From assembly GCA_014804695.1 (NCBI GenBank), contig JAAUZJ010000014.1, forward strand, positions 1 to 64,000: DNA of 64,000 nt. Direction: 5' to 3'. The position numbers and the translations under genes were made by a program. Positions 1 through 9,846 of this stretch are shown here, piece by piece; within the stretch, counting starts at the first letter, position 1; the number at the start of each line of letters is the position of its first letter. This stretch comes from Lachnospiraceae bacterium. Its GTDB lineage: Bacteria > Bacillota > Clostridia > Lachnospirales > Lachnospiraceae. Below the pieces are notes generated by a model, which ran no database searches, was not told where the DNA came from, and was given only the letters and a program-made list of their open reading frames with translations.

Positions 1-45
1 CCTATTAAACATATAGGAAAAAACAGAAATATAAATATATATGAA

Positions 46-831
46 TTAAATAGCATATTTACTTCCGAGCTCCATTTCCGTATCTTGATAAATCACATAA
101 TTATCCGTCTGTGCATATAATATAAAGCCATAATCTGTCAGTGGCTCCTGTAATTTTCTATCTTTTTTTAAAACCACATAATTACAGCCGTAATCCCTTG
201 TAAGTTCAACAAAAGATGAAGTTTCAATAACTTCGGTCCCTTCCATTGCTTCATACATGACATTATAGTAATCCCATCTTGCGATCAGCATCTCTCTGCC
301 ATAGGGCATACTGATATTGCTTGAATATTGCCTTATATAATAGATTAAATCCGCTGGTACAAGTGCCATAACGCGACTTTTTTCTGAATCGATCAATTCT
401 GCCACTTCTATAGCTTCCTGCGGAAGATGATACATGTTTTCCGCCTTGGTTATATGTTCACTGCTATACACAAAACTGCCACAGGCAATAATTGCAATAC
501 TCATCAAAACAAGCATGAGTTTTCTACGCTTAGCGCACAATTTTAAGGCTCCGTAAGCGCTCACCATGCTCATCTGAACAAGCCATAAAAGCCGGTAGTA
601 AGTCTCCGAATCATCAAAGATCCTGACAAATGCTTTTCGGAATAATGGGCAGAAAAAAGCAATGAGTATAAGTGTCGGTGCATAAACAAAGATCGCCCGC
701 AGCCTTTTATCATCCTCTTTTAACCACAGATACAATAGGAAAAAGAGAAAAATCCCAAAAAGAAATTTATTCTGATGATATCCCACATAGTTTTTAAAAA
801 TAACTACGCTTTCTAAAAAAATACCCCACAT
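46..831 (-). CDS. DUF6077-like membrane protein, C-terminal part
   Basis: A 261-aa protein with about four membrane segments in its first half, then a soluble tail (residues ~120-261). It matches, from memory, the C-terminal half of DUF6077-type polytopic proteins found in Lachnospiraceae glycan loci; their biochemical role is not known to me. It lies directly downstream of, and in the same reading frame as, the 841-1953 gene. Only the TAG stop and three codons separate the two, so this is probably the distal half of one original gene. A possible ribosome site (AGGAG, overlapping the TAG) sits 6 nt before the ATG, so reinitiation could still make this piece. It ends in TAA close to the window edge. 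Family assignment is moderate; the split is seen directly. Confidence 0.6.
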   Translation of the reverse strand: MWGIFLESVVIFKNYVGYHQNKFLFGIFLFFLLYLWLKEDDKRLRAIFVYAPTLILIAFFCPLFRKAFVRIFDDSETYYRLLWLVQMSMVSAYGALKLCAKRRKLMLVLMSIAIIACGSFVYSSEHITKAENMYHLPQEAIEVAELIDSEKSRVMALVPADLIYYIRQYSSNISMPYGREMLIARWDYYNVMYEAMEGTEVIETSSFVELTRDYGCNYVVLKKDRKLQEPLTDYGFILYAQTDNYVIYQDTEMELGSKYAI

Positions 832-840
832 ACGCGTCTC

Positions 841-1953
841 CTAGGCAATAAGCCCTAAATATAGTATGACATAAAAGAGATTCGGAATACAGGTGAGTCC
901 CAGCTTAACCGGAATTTTCCAGTCTTTTTCCACCAGCATCAGGCATAACGCCGTTGCTCCAAGCAAAATTGCTATAAGAAATACTGCAAGCGAGCTGCAT
1001 ATACCGGCCGTCATATTTAAACAGACAAGCATTATCCACAGGTCTTGTCTGCGACCTTTTTCTTTGTTTTTTTCGCCAGCAAAAAGCCATAGCATCAGCA
1101 GAAACATCATAGGTATGACAAGATTGGCTGTTACCGACTTTCCTTGCCATGTTCTGGTCAGGAAAAACGTCTCGTTTGTATATATTGATACATTTCCGAA
1201 CATTTGGAACATTGCCATTATAATCATAAAAACCGGAATATTTTCTTTGCATGACTTATTGCCTGCTTCTTTTGTAGACATTGCAAAAAGTGCCTTAGCA
1301 ATCTCATAATATGTCATATAGCTAAGAGGAATCAAAATAAGCGGCATAACAACATGCGATACTATCGTTGCATGGAGGTTGGCCTTGACCGCCACAAATG
1401 CAATCCAGATAGGGAAAACTGCCAGTGCATGCCGCATGTCAAGCGGTGAGGATCGTCCGGTGTAGGGCAGATTTTTGTACATTGCATTGCTCTGCTGCGC
1501 CATAAGCGACTCCACTACGTAGTAAGCGTCATCTCCGTCAAAAGACGCCCTTGTAACCGCCATATATAACTGAAATCCTGCTAATGCCAGAAATAAGATC
1601 CATTCGATTTTTGCCTCTATACTCAGCCCGGACAATTTAAGGTTAGAGAATGCAAACCAAGGCTTCATGCCCTCTGTCTTTTTCCAGTCCATGTACCAGA
1701 CGATGATCCCAAACGCCGCAAGTAAGATTGCCGCTATCATAAACCACCTTAAGACAAATAAAAAGTTATCATACTGAATCCAGATTACCGCAGGAATCGT
1801 AATAGCCTCAAATACGCTCCACATGAGCAGATAACCGGCAAGCAGCGTGGCAATAGCGTTTCTTTTATCGTCCGGTGTGAATTTAGCGGGAATTAGGCCT
1901 ATGCAAAATGGAATGACCAAGAGCCAGAAAATCAGTGCCATTATCTGTATCAT
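841..1953 (-). CDS. DUF6077-like membrane protein, N-terminal part
   Basis: A 370-aa polytopic protein with about nine hydrophobic segments. A loop near residues 135-185 carries the FDGDDAYYV acidic motif, which resembles the extracytoplasmic acidic loop of GT-C-type glycosyltransferases and related DUF6077 proteins. It ends inside a membrane segment at a TAG; the frame stays open beyond it into the 46-831 reading frame. Combined length (about 631 codons) fits one full-length protein of this class. The ATG at 1953 has only a distant GGA-type ribosome site, and codon 5 (ATG at 1941) is an alternative start. It is divergent from the FAD enzyme at 2161, with about 200 bp between them. The substrate is unknown. 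Confidence 0.6.
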   Translation of the reverse strand: MIQIMALIFWLLVIPFCIGLIPAKFTPDDKRNAIATLLAGYLLMWSVFEAITIPAVIWIQYDNFLFVLRWFMIAAILLAAFGIIVWYMDWKKTEGMKPWFAFSNLKLSGLSIEAKIEWILFLALAGFQLYMAVTRASFDGDDAYYVVESLMAQQSNAMYKNLPYTGRSSPLDMRHALAVFPIWIAFVAVKANLHATIVSHVVMPLILIPLSYMTYYEIAKALFAMSTKEAGNKSCKENIPVFMIIMAMFQMFGNVSIYTNETFFLTRTWQGKSVTANLVIPMMFLLMLWLFAGEKNKEKGRRQDLWIMLVCLNMTAGICSSLAVFLIAILLGATALCLMLVEKDWKIPVKLGLTCIPNLFYVILYLGLIA

Positions 1954-2160
1954 ACGCGAAGAGGAAGTCCTTTCTAAAAATTTCCATTATTAGTTTATTT
2001 TACAGCAAAATGTGCGGTATGTCCAGATTGGCAAGGGTATGTGCTTTGATGGGATTTTCAGGTCTCTTTTTTGCGAACATCTGTACAATAATCGACAAAC
2101 ATGATAAGATATAAGTTAAGTATGAATGGAATTATATTCTAATTACAGAGAGGAATTTTC

Positions 2161-3717
2161 ATGAAAAAAGCATATATTATAGGCGCGGGGCCTGCAGGTC
2201 TGACTGCCGCTTACGAATTGTTAAAACAAAGCAAGGAATACGAGGTTACTGTTTTAGAAGAAAGCGAGGCTATGGGCGGAATTTCTAAAACCGTAAATTA
2301 CAAGGGTAACCGTATGGATATGGGCGGACATCGCTTTTTCTCCAAGGTACCTGAGGTCAATGAGTGGTGGAACAATATGCTTCCGCTGCAGGGTTCGCCG
2401 ACTTACGACGATATCATTTTAGACCGCAAGATGACACTGACTCCCGGCGGTCCCGATCCCGAAAAAGTTGACAGGGTAATGCTGCGCAGACACAGAGTAT
2501 CGCGTATTTATTTTAATAAAAAGTTTTTTGACTATCCCATTTCCATGAAATTTGAAACATTTAAGAATATGGGGCTCATTACTACTATTCAGGCCGGTTT
2601 CAGCTATATTGCCGCAATTTTGCATAAGCGTAAGGAGAAGTCCCTTGAAGATTTCTATATAAACCGTTTTGGCAGGAAATTGTATTCCATGTTCTTTGAA
2701 AATTATACCGAAAACCTTTGGGGCAGACATCCCAGCCAAATTGCTCCGGACTGGGGCGCACAACGCGCAAAGGGTCTGTCTGTAGCCGCAATTATCAAGG
2801 ATATATTCGGCAAAATGCTTCCCGGAAAGAAAAACCGCAAGGTTGAGACCTCTCTTATAGAAGAATTCAGTTATCCTAAGCTCGGTCCCGGTCAGTTGTG
2901 GGACGTAACCGCTGAGGAAATTCAGAAGATGGGCGGCAATATACTTAAGAACTGCAAAGTAGTAAACCTGCATAAGGATGAGAACAATCATATTACTTCC
3001 CTTACTTATGAAACTAATGGTGAGAAAGTAACCGTAGATGGGGATGTTTTTATCTCATCTATGCCGCTTAAGGACTTAGTCGGCGGCATGAACGATGTAC
3101 CTAAGAAGCCCGCTGAAGTTGCTAAGGGACTGCCATACCGTGATTATATGACTGTCGGTATACTGCTTCCTAAGCTTAATCTTAAAAACATGACCAAGAT
3201 CAAAACCATAAATAATATTGTTCCGGACTGCTGGATTTATGTCCATGACCGCTCTGTTAAACTGGGGCGTTTCCAGATATACAATAACTGGTCGCCTTAT
3301 ATGATAAAAGATTTGGAAAATACGGTATGGATAGGACTTGAATATTTTGTAGACGAAGGCGATAAATACTGGACAATGTCAGATGAAAAATTTACTAAAT
3401 TCGCTGTCCACGAAATTCTTAAAATGGGGCTTATCGACAGTCCTAAAGATGTAATGGACTCACATGTAGAAAGAGTGAAAAAAGCTTATCCGGCGTATTT
3501 TGATACCTACAAGCATATTGATACTTTAGTAAATTATCTCAAAACGATTGACAACCTATATTGCGTAGGCCGTAACGGACAGCACCGCTACAATAACATT
3601 GACCACTCCATGATGACTTCTTTTGAAACCGTTAAGAATATTGTAAACGGCGTAAGTAATAAAGACAACATTTGGAGCGTGAATACGGAAAAAGAATATC
3701 ATGAAGGGAGTAAATAG
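2161..3717 (+). CDS. FAD-dependent oxidoreductase, UGM/protoporphyrinogen-oxidase-like
   Basis: A 518-aa protein that opens with a Rossmann dinucleotide-binding motif ([13 protein letters not shown], residues ~8-20), an acidic residue after the second strand, and the GGIS/MGGHRFF region (residues ~40-62) typical of amine-oxidase-fold NAD(P)/FAD enzymes. Such proteins in polysaccharide clusters are annotated as UDP-galactopyranose-mutase-like or protoporphyrinogen-oxidase-like; true mutases are shorter (~370-390 aa), so mutase activity is only a guess. There is no signal peptide, so it is probably cytosolic. The start is fixed by AGAGGAATTTTC before the ATG. It is the only plus-strand gene in this part of the locus and is followed by a very strong hairpin. 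High confidence in the fold, low in the substrate. Confidence 0.8.
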   Translation: MKKAYIIGAGPAGLTAAYELLKQSKEYEVTVLEESEAMGGISKTVNYKGNRMDMGGHRFFSKVPEVNEWWNNMLPLQGSPTYDDIILDRKMTLTPGGPDPEKVDRVMLRRHRVSRIYFNKKFFDYPISMKFETFKNMGLITTIQAGFSYIAAILHKRKEKSLEDFYINRFGRKLYSMFFENYTENLWGRHPSQIAPDWGAQRAKGLSVAAIIKDIFGKMLPGKKNRKVETSLIEEFSYPKLGPGQLWDVTAEEIQKMGGNILKNCKVVNLHKDENNHITSLTYETNGEKVTVDGDVFISSMPLKDLVGGMNDVPKKPAEVAKGLPYRDYMTVGILLPKLNLKNMTKIKTINNIVPDCWIYVHDRSVKLGRFQIYNNWSPYMIKDLENTVWIGLEYFVDEGDKYWTMSDEKFTKFAVHEILKMGLIDSPKDVMDSHVERVKKAYPAYFDTYKHIDTLVNYLKTIDNLYCVGRNGQHRYNNIDHSMMTSFETVKNIVNGVSNKDNIWSVNTEKEYHEGSK

Positions 3718-3720
3718 AAG

Positions 3721-3861
3721 AGCGTTTACTTTTTTTGAATGACGGACGAAGCCAAGTACATAAAATAAAAACTAGGGGTTCGGATGCGGTGGCAACTCAC
3801 CCCTAGCTTTTATTTTATGTACCTGGCTTCTGGATATTGGAAAAATAAGTAACTGCGCTGC
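3721..3861. terminator. Long imperfect palindrome / bidirectional terminator
   Basis: The core arms at 3748-3779 and 3799-3830 pair over about 30 bp with only two or three mismatches, closing a ~19-nt loop. Weaker complementarity extends outwards to about 3721 and 3861. It sits between two convergent genes (2161-3717 plus, 3883-4893 minus), so it can end transcripts from both sides. Its architecture resembles the palindromes at 26912-27041 and 38206-38519. Confidence 0.7.
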
Positions 3862-3882
3862 TAAGTGATACGCAGCATCCTA

Positions 3883-4893
3883 TCAGTATGAAGAGGATAT
3901 AATGGAAGATTCTACGGAATCACGTACAAGTTTCATACCCTCTGTATTTAGGTGTACACCGTCGGTTACGTATTGTGGCATATTTTTTTCATTTATGCCG
4001 CAATTGCATAAGTCTATTACATTTAAGCCACGATTGGAGGCAATTGTTTCAATCTGTTTACTGTAATCTTCTGAAGTCAATCCATCGGAATTTACAAAGG
4101 TTACAAATGGCTTGTTGCCGCTGCCCCAACTGCCTAGCTGAGTTAAAGTACAGCAATATATCTGTGCCATTGGGTACTGCGATTCCAGTTTGTCCAGAAT
4201 CAAAGTGTAGGCGTCGCTAAAAGTTTCAATAACTCCCTCTTCCACAAACTGTGTACCATCATTTTCTCCGATAGGAATGCTCGTAAGACAATCGTTAGTA
4301 CCCATATAAACTATGATCACATCAGGATATGTGCCGCCTTTTCCAATCAAATCATCTATCCTGTAATTACTGCAGGCAAACTTAGGGTTGTCAATGCTCA
4401 GGGAATCGCCAACGCATGTACTTCCGGAGCTTGAGCTATTGGCACAAAACTGCATACCGGCATCATCCATAAACATCTTCCACCATGTTTCGTCCACATC
4501 ACCAACTTCACCATCCAGCGGGAAAAAGACTGCATATTCATCCGGTATCCAGCCTTCGTAAGTTGAAATACTATCACCAAGAATAGACAAGGTTTTATCT
4601 TTAAGAATATCTGCTATATCTATATCTATATCTTCTTCATCCTCATGAGATAATCCGGAAGCAACGGCCTCATCCATCGTCTGTTCCCCCCATCCGTCAT
4701 TCTCCTGCACAATCGGCTCCAAATCCGTCACCAAATCTTCCATATCATTTTCATCCCGCTGCGTTTGCTGATTCTCAGAAGACTTACCACTCAAGCTTCC
4801 ATACAACAGCGCCGTCACAATCACAAGCGCCGCAGCACAAACGCCCCCTATAACAATCCACCATACATTTTTTCTTTTGAAATCGTTAATCAT
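3883..4893 (-). CDS. Membrane-anchored SGNH/GDSL-family hydrolase
   Basis: A 336-aa protein. An N-terminal membrane anchor (residues ~12-33) is followed by an acidic linker (to ~95) and an SGNH hydrolase domain. The block-I motif GDSIS lies at about residue 106, the block-III-like Asn at MGTNDCL near 210, and the catalytic DGVH Asp/His pair near 312-316. Family members deacetylate or esterify carbohydrates outside the membrane; here the target is probably a cell-wall glycan (inference). It lies 11 bp downstream of the radical SAM gene on the same strand, with AAGGGGC before the ATG. It is probably the last gene of a minus-strand operon ending at the 3748-3830 hairpin. Confidence 0.75.
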   Translation of the reverse strand: MINDFKRKNVWWIVIGGVCAAALVIVTALLYGSLSGKSSENQQTQRDENDMEDLVTDLEPIVQENDGWGEQTMDEAVASGLSHEDEEDIDIDIADILKDKTLSILGDSISTYEGWIPDEYAVFFPLDGEVGDVDETWWKMFMDDAGMQFCANSSSSGSTCVGDSLSIDNPKFACSNYRIDDLIGKGGTYPDVIIVYMGTNDCLTSIPIGENDGTQFVEEGVIETFSDAYTLILDKLESQYPMAQIYCCTLTQLGSWGSGNKPFVTFVNSDGLTSEDYSKQIETIASNRGLNVIDLCNCGINEKNMPQYVTDGVHLNTEGMKLVRDSVESSIISSSY

Positions 4894-4904
4894 TCGTCTG
4901 CCCC

Positions 4905-5885
4905 TTATTTTTTAAACACCGACTGTCTAGCCCCATGCATCTTTTCATGGTGCTTCAAAACATCATTCACCGCATCCATCCTAAGTCCTGCATCAATAAA
5001 ATCACAGTTTTTACAGAAATTATATCCCTGTCTTCCGTATTTTACACCGTCCCTTAATTGCTTATACGGTTCGCTGTTCCATCCATCCTTTAAAGGTACT
5101 TCATGCAGATCAGCCAGATTTGTTACTTCAAAATTATCGCAGCAGCATATGCCCAGCTTACCGTTTGGCATAATCCACATATCGGTAAAAGGCATAAGAC
5201 AGGTTTCTTTGATTATCTTACCCTTTGACTTCTTATTCGGCGCGCTTCCGGCCCGGTTTGTCAAGACTTCTTTCAAGTAGCGGATCTGGATTAAAATATC
5301 CACATCTTTAAATTCTTCAGGATGTTTCTTCACATATTTATATATCTTCTGAATATTTTCATGCAGCTTCATATCCAGACAATAATTATTAATTATAAGC
5401 TGGTTCACATATGGCACAATGGACTTAACCTTATTTATATCCAGAAGCAGTCCGTTGGTTGACATAAAAATAAATGCATCCGGAAGTTTTTCTCTCGCAT
5501 ACTTATGGAATTCCACAATCCTTTTATCCAACCAGGGCTCATTATTTCCATATAATGTCAGATGACCTTTATATCCCCACTCGCTAAGCTGGTCGATAAT
5601 AGAGTAGTATAATTCATCGGGCATTTTTGTATATGGACGCTTTTCCGCATGTATATTAGCGGTACAAAATTCACATGTACTATTGCAGCGGTTTACTGTC
5701 TCTAAATTTACTACCATCGGCTGCGGGATTTCTTTTTGCGCATAAAAATAGTCTATAAATTTACGCTGCTGCCGCCTTCTTGTTATAAATTGCAGTTTTA
5801 AATAGCTTGCGCTGGCTAATTTCGGTATATACTTCCTTGCATTCCATCCCAAAACTCCCGCAAAATTGTGTACTCTGATCGGCAT
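4905..5885 (-). CDS. Radical SAM protein with C-terminal cysteine cluster
   Basis: A 326-aa protein with the radical SAM CxxxCxxC motif (CNSTCEFC, residues ~67-74) that binds the [4Fe-4S]-SAM cluster. Further cysteines near the C-terminus (GICCCDNF and NFCKNCDF) suggest a SPASM-like auxiliary cluster. Radical SAM/SPASM enzymes modify peptides or sugars; the position among glycan-locus membrane proteins suggests a sugar- or lipid-modifying role, but this is unproven. The start ATG follows GAGGAATAAGACA, which overlaps the end of the upstream DUF6044 gene (4-bp gap), so the two are probably translationally coupled. Confidence 0.75.
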   Translation of the reverse strand: MPIRVHNFAGVLGWNARKYIPKLASASYLKLQFITRRRQQRKFIDYFYAQKEIPQPMVVNLETVNRCNSTCEFCTANIHAEKRPYTKMPDELYYSIIDQLSEWGYKGHLTLYGNNEPWLDKRIVEFHKYAREKLPDAFIFMSTNGLLLDINKVKSIVPYVNQLIINNYCLDMKLHENIQKIYKYVKKHPEEFKDVDILIQIRYLKEVLTNRAGSAPNKKSKGKIIKETCLMPFTDMWIMPNGKLGICCCDNFEVTNLADLHEVPLKDGWNSEPYKQLRDGVKYGRQGYNFCKNCDFIDAGLRMDAVNDVLKHHEKMHGARQSVFKK

Positions 5886-5889
5886 TGTC

Positions 5890-7665
5890 TTATTCCTCTT
5901 TCCTCGATTTTGTCTTTAATTCATATAAATAAATTGTATAACTTTCATCCGCAGACGTAAAACTATCTACAAGAACCAGCCCGGCCTCGTCTGCATTACT
6001 TATATTTATCCTTGAAAAAATATATTTACCGCCAAGCGCTCCAAGGCTTTCGGCGTCAATATAAATATCATGATCAGTCGCATATATAGTCTTGCTTGCA
6101 TTAACTATACTAGGATCGGTTCCGGAATACAAGTAAGCCCTCGCACCCCAGTCATCATAATAGATTCTGGTTTCCTCCATCCGTTCCAGTGCAGGCGTTA
6201 TTACTTTCCTGAAATCCTCTTTATACTGTTGTGAATAAAAGCCAAGATAGCCATCCAACGTCGCTATATCGTTATATTCGAGCACCGCAGGATGCATACC
6301 GTATGCTACGGCCCATTCTCCATGATAGTCAATCTTTTCCTTAATCTCTGTAAATAAATCTACCGCATAAAACTGCTCATAGTCAAGAGCATCCACCTCA
6401 GTACCATGAAAATATTCGTATGCACGACAATAACATGTATTATATATATCATTATATCTGGTTGGCGTCAGGATTACTACAAGCACAGCCAGACATACAA
6501 CAATATTCGCCGCCCACATCTGCCAGATACCCATATCATACAGTCTTACTAAAATCAAAAACAATGCTGCGTACCATAGAAACGGATTAAAGAAAATCGT
6601 ACGGTTAAACTGTAATCCCTGAAGCTGCGGTATAAGAGTCTCAAATAAGGTTCTTACAGGTGCAAAATCATACAAACCGTATACCACACTGTTAAACACT
6701 ATAAAAAGCATTACAAAGTTAAATCTGTCATGTAAAATCTGTTTTGGCTGCTTTTTAGTCAAATAACGTATGTTATTCGTGGCGAAATAGACTATACAAA
6801 GTGGCAGTACCAGCTTAGTATGTACGCCGTCCGCATGAAAAATTCCCTCTTTCCATACAGCGGCAATTTCACTAAGCACCTCTTTTACAGATAAATCCGC
6901 ATTTACAATACTTGAGCGAATCGTAACTTCGTCGCTGAGTAACATCTGACTAAATAAGCGATATTCGCATACAACATATCCAATCGCAAGAATAACAAGT
7001 GCTATCATTAGTGCCCATGTCGGTTTTTTATCCCTAATAGAAAGCCAGATGATCGCAATTACGATATAGCCCAGAATAAAAATCCCCATGTATGAAAAGT
7101 ATGATACCAGCGGATAGCAAAACAAAGCCAAGTAAAGCAGCTTCGACGGCTTTCTGTAAATCCTTATCAATAAGTATGCCGCTAACGGCATGGATGCAAA
7201 TGCAAAGCCGTATGCCGGAAAAAGGTTTAAAATCCCATACACAAATCCTACCATATAGACTATAGGACGATAGTCGGCATACTTTTCAGGGTAAAGCTCC
7301 TGTATAAGAAGCTTAAAAGATACAATGGCAATCACGACCTTGATAAGCAGCCCCAGTATATACGCCGTATATGTCGAAAAAACCATATAAAGCAGACTGT
7401 AAAGCGATAACTCCGAGGGAAGATTATCCCTGCTTATTCCGCCAAGGAATGGCACATCTACGCCGTGCTTCCAAAATGAATTTGTATTTTGCAGCATTCT
7501 AAACTGAGCGATAAACAAATCCATGTTATCATGCACGGCAATATAACTTTTTTCACCAAAATAGAAAAAAATGCCGCCCTCAAAAATCAGAAATCCTGCA
7601 ATCGGAAATATGAACCAGTATTTAGTCAGCCACAGAAACCACTTTTTCTGCGTTAATTCCTTCAT
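5890..7665 (-). CDS. DUF6044-type polytopic membrane protein
   Basis: A 591-aa protein with about twelve membrane segments followed by a soluble C-terminal region of roughly 160 residues. A short acidic motif (HDNMD, residues ~45-49) after the first segment resembles the catalytic loop of GT-C glycosyltransferases that use lipid-phosphate sugars. I recall this sequence type as DUF6044, common in Lachnospiraceae glycan loci; no activity is established. The ATG at 7665 was chosen because GGAAGGATGAAAAA precedes it, rather than an upstream in-frame start. It lies between a GtrA-family gene and the radical SAM gene, in an apparent operon with both. Confidence 0.65.
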   Translation of the reverse strand: MKELTQKKWFLWLTKYWFIFPIAGFLIFEGGIFFYFGEKSYIAVHDNMDLFIAQFRMLQNTNSFWKHGVDVPFLGGISRDNLPSELSLYSLLYMVFSTYTAYILGLLIKVVIAIVSFKLLIQELYPEKYADYRPIVYMVGFVYGILNLFPAYGFAFASMPLAAYLLIRIYRKPSKLLYLALFCYPLVSYFSYMGIFILGYIVIAIIWLSIRDKKPTWALMIALVILAIGYVVCEYRLFSQMLLSDEVTIRSSIVNADLSVKEVLSEIAAVWKEGIFHADGVHTKLVLPLCIVYFATNNIRYLTKKQPKQILHDRFNFVMLFIVFNSVVYGLYDFAPVRTLFETLIPQLQGLQFNRTIFFNPFLWYAALFLILVRLYDMGIWQMWAANIVVCLAVLVVILTPTRYNDIYNTCYCRAYEYFHGTEVDALDYEQFYAVDLFTEIKEKIDYHGEWAVAYGMHPAVLEYNDIATLDGYLGFYSQQYKEDFRKVITPALERMEETRIYYDDWGARAYLYSGTDPSIVNASKTIYATDHDIYIDAESLGALGGKYIFSRINISNADEAGLVLVDSFTSADESYTIYLYELKTKSRKEE

Positions 7666-7678
7666 TTTTTCATCCTTC

Positions 7679-8116
7679 CTAAATCTTCTTTTTCCTAAAT
7701 ACAAACAACTTCTGCCCGAAGAAATTCAAGCCCACAAACAGGCACATCCCGACTAACATTGCCACGTTATCCACAATAACCACAGGCTGCGACACAAGCA
7801 CGTGCTGCACTAACGGCTGTGCCACTCCGTAAGCAATCAGATAGCAAACTATTATATTAATTGCAAATCGCCAAGGCAGCCACTTATCCCGTTCTTCTAC
7901 TTTAAAGGTCAGTTTGGCATTCGCATGATACGAAAAAACACTTCCTATAAAATACGAAATACCCGTTGAAAGCCAGTAATTCATATGGATTATGTTATAC
8001 AAAACCGCCATGATTCCCCAACCCATCAGTGTATTAATAACACCCACTATTCCAAAATGAATAACTTCCATTATGAAATCCTTATATTTTTCATAAAGTT
8101 TCTTTATACTGTTCAT
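7679..8116 (-). CDS. GtrA-family membrane protein
   Basis: A 145-aa protein with four membrane segments and the GtrA-like N-terminal signature (FGIVGVINTLMGWG near residues 21-34) and C-terminal FxxQKLFVF. GtrA proteins are thought to help move undecaprenyl-phosphate-linked sugars across the membrane for glycosylation of envelope polymers. It sits between DUF6056 and DUF6044 genes on the same strand with short gaps (30 bp and 13 bp). That fits a module that flips a lipid-linked sugar and then transfers it outside. The partner GtrB-type transferase may be the gene at 28115-29110. Confidence 0.8.
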   Translation of the reverse strand: MNSIKKLYEKYKDFIMEVIHFGIVGVINTLMGWGIMAVLYNIIHMNYWLSTGISYFIGSVFSYHANAKLTFKVEERDKWLPWRFAINIIVCYLIAYGVAQPLVQHVLVSQPVVIVDNVAMLVGMCLFVGLNFFGQKLFVFRKKKI

Positions 8117-8146
8117 CCTAATTTGCGCCTTTCTCCACGCTGTATA

Positions 8147-9664
8147 CTAATCGGCAGCCTCAATGCCCCACAGTGCGCCATACAGCCTAATCCACTCCGG
8201 ACGCTCCATTGCCACCACACTGCTTTTCCCATAAAATTCCCTTGTTGCATAATTAGTAAAGACATCCGGATCATCGGTAACCGGCATATGCATAAGCGGT
8301 CCCTGCACATCATTAATAAATGGTACAACCACATCCTGAGTACTTTCATCCTCCATGAGCCTTGTCTGCAAATCCATCTGCGCCTTATAATCAGCAGCCT
8401 GTCCGCTTGTGATGTACTCAAGCGAAACAAAAGATGTGCTCGTCTTTATATTGCTGCGTCCTGCAGCTACTATTACAAGACAGATAAATGCAGCCGGAAC
8501 CGCAATCATCTTCAATATGTTCTTAACTGAGTCATTTTTCCAAATCAGTTTTAACCTTAGCGAAAGTCTCTCTGCGATTATAAGAAGAATCCCCGAAGCC
8601 ATCAGCAAAAATACCTGAAAATTCGTATTCGGCACTCCTCCGGAAACCGCAACATCCGCATAAATGGCCGGCGACTGCATTGCACTGTACAGGCAAAACA
8701 GCATAAGTGAAAGCCAGACCGGATGCTCGAAATGAAAAGCATCTTCCTTCATGCAAAAGATTGTGACAAAAATAACAAACATAAATAACAGTCCCGCAAA
8801 TATAAGCGGCCTTTCTTTCGCATACGTACCTATATCTTTAATGCCATACAGAAACGACAGACCTATGGTTCTGATTCCTTTGGAAAAGGAAAAACCAAAA
8901 TCCCCGCCTGCCCGCACCCTGTTCCCAGGGGACTTCATACTTACGATCAGACCGATGAATTCTGTAATAATCGGGATGACCAGTATAAAAATCCGCTTGT
9001 CCTTTTTAAGAAACCAAGCCGCTATAAGCGTATAACAAGCCACAATTAACGTAAACAGCGCAGCCTGATAATTAGAGCCGCCAAGCATTGACATGAAAAT
9101 CAAAATACCCACAAACGTAGTTTCCTTATATTCTTGTCCAAACCTAATCAACCATGCTGTAACCAACTGGCACATCGCAAACGGCAGTATATAGTGGACA
9201 CAGCCGTTAAACCAGAATATGGCGGACCTAGTTGAGGGAATAAATTCTATATTTATTATCATAAACCAGAGCGTAATAAGCAGACAGCTCCATTTATCCA
9301 AAGCCATCCCCTGACACAGTATTGTCTTAAACAAATAAAACGTGCTTCCAACCCAAACAAACAGCATCAGAAATACCACTATAACATATCCGCTATCACT
9401 AAACACCTCAGGCTGTATTGTAAATAAAAACAGGCTGAACCACGTTCCCTGAAAACTGTAATATGACTGGACGATCGTCCGCCATGAAGCCTTCAAAAGT
9501 TCAACAATCGAATGTGTTCCCATCCATGCCGCCCTTGTATATATGGCATATCCGTAGTCATCTCCTGTCGCCCTGTTAACAAACGATAAATACACAACTG
9601 GCAGCATAAGTATGACAAAAATCAGGACACTTATAAAGGTTAGCGCCTTCAACTTTTTTTCCAA
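8147..9664 (-). CDS. DUF6056-type polytopic membrane protein
   Basis: About 505 aa with ten or more membrane segments and a short conserved acidic loop (TGDDYGY, about 30 residues in), similar to GT-C-fold glycosyltransferases. I recall this family as DUF6056. A TTG start at 9664 is preferred because GGAGGAAG lies five bases before it; an ATG 18 codons upstream lacks a good site. It is the first gene of a minus-strand run continuing into GtrA, DUF6044, radical SAM and SGNH genes. The role is probably sugar transfer on the outer membrane face (inference). Confidence 0.65.
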   Translation of the reverse strand: MEKKLKALTFISVLIFVILMLPVVYLSFVNRATGDDYGYAIYTRAAWMGTHSIVELLKASWRTIVQSYYSFQGTWFSLFLFTIQPEVFSDSGYVIVVFLMLFVWVGSTFYLFKTILCQGMALDKWSCLLITLWFMIINIEFIPSTRSAIFWFNGCVHYILPFAMCQLVTAWLIRFGQEYKETTFVGILIFMSMLGGSNYQAALFTLIVACYTLIAAWFLKKDKRIFILVIPIITEFIGLIVSMKSPGNRVRAGGDFGFSFSKGIRTIGLSFLYGIKDIGTYAKERPLIFAGLLFMFVIFVTIFCMKEDAFHFEHPVWLSLMLFCLYSAMQSPAIYADVAVSGGVPNTNFQVFLLMASGILLIIAERLSLRLKLIWKNDSVKNILKMIAVPAAFICLVIVAAGRSNIKTSTSFVSLEYITSGQAADYKAQMDLQTRLMEDESTQDVVVPFINDVQGPLMHMPVTDDPDVFTNYATREFYGKSSVVAMERPEWIRLYGALWGIEAAD

Positions 9665-9846
9665 AATTCTTCCTCCGCCGCTTGATAAAATCAGCACATT
9701 AAAATATAATATTTTCAATTGAAATAATTAAAATACAAATTATAACAATAAAATGCCAACTATATCTAATATACACAATTTTACTGCATTTATCAACAAT
9801 ATAAAGATTGAAGAATCAAAGATTTTTCAATCCGGAGGTTATCTAT

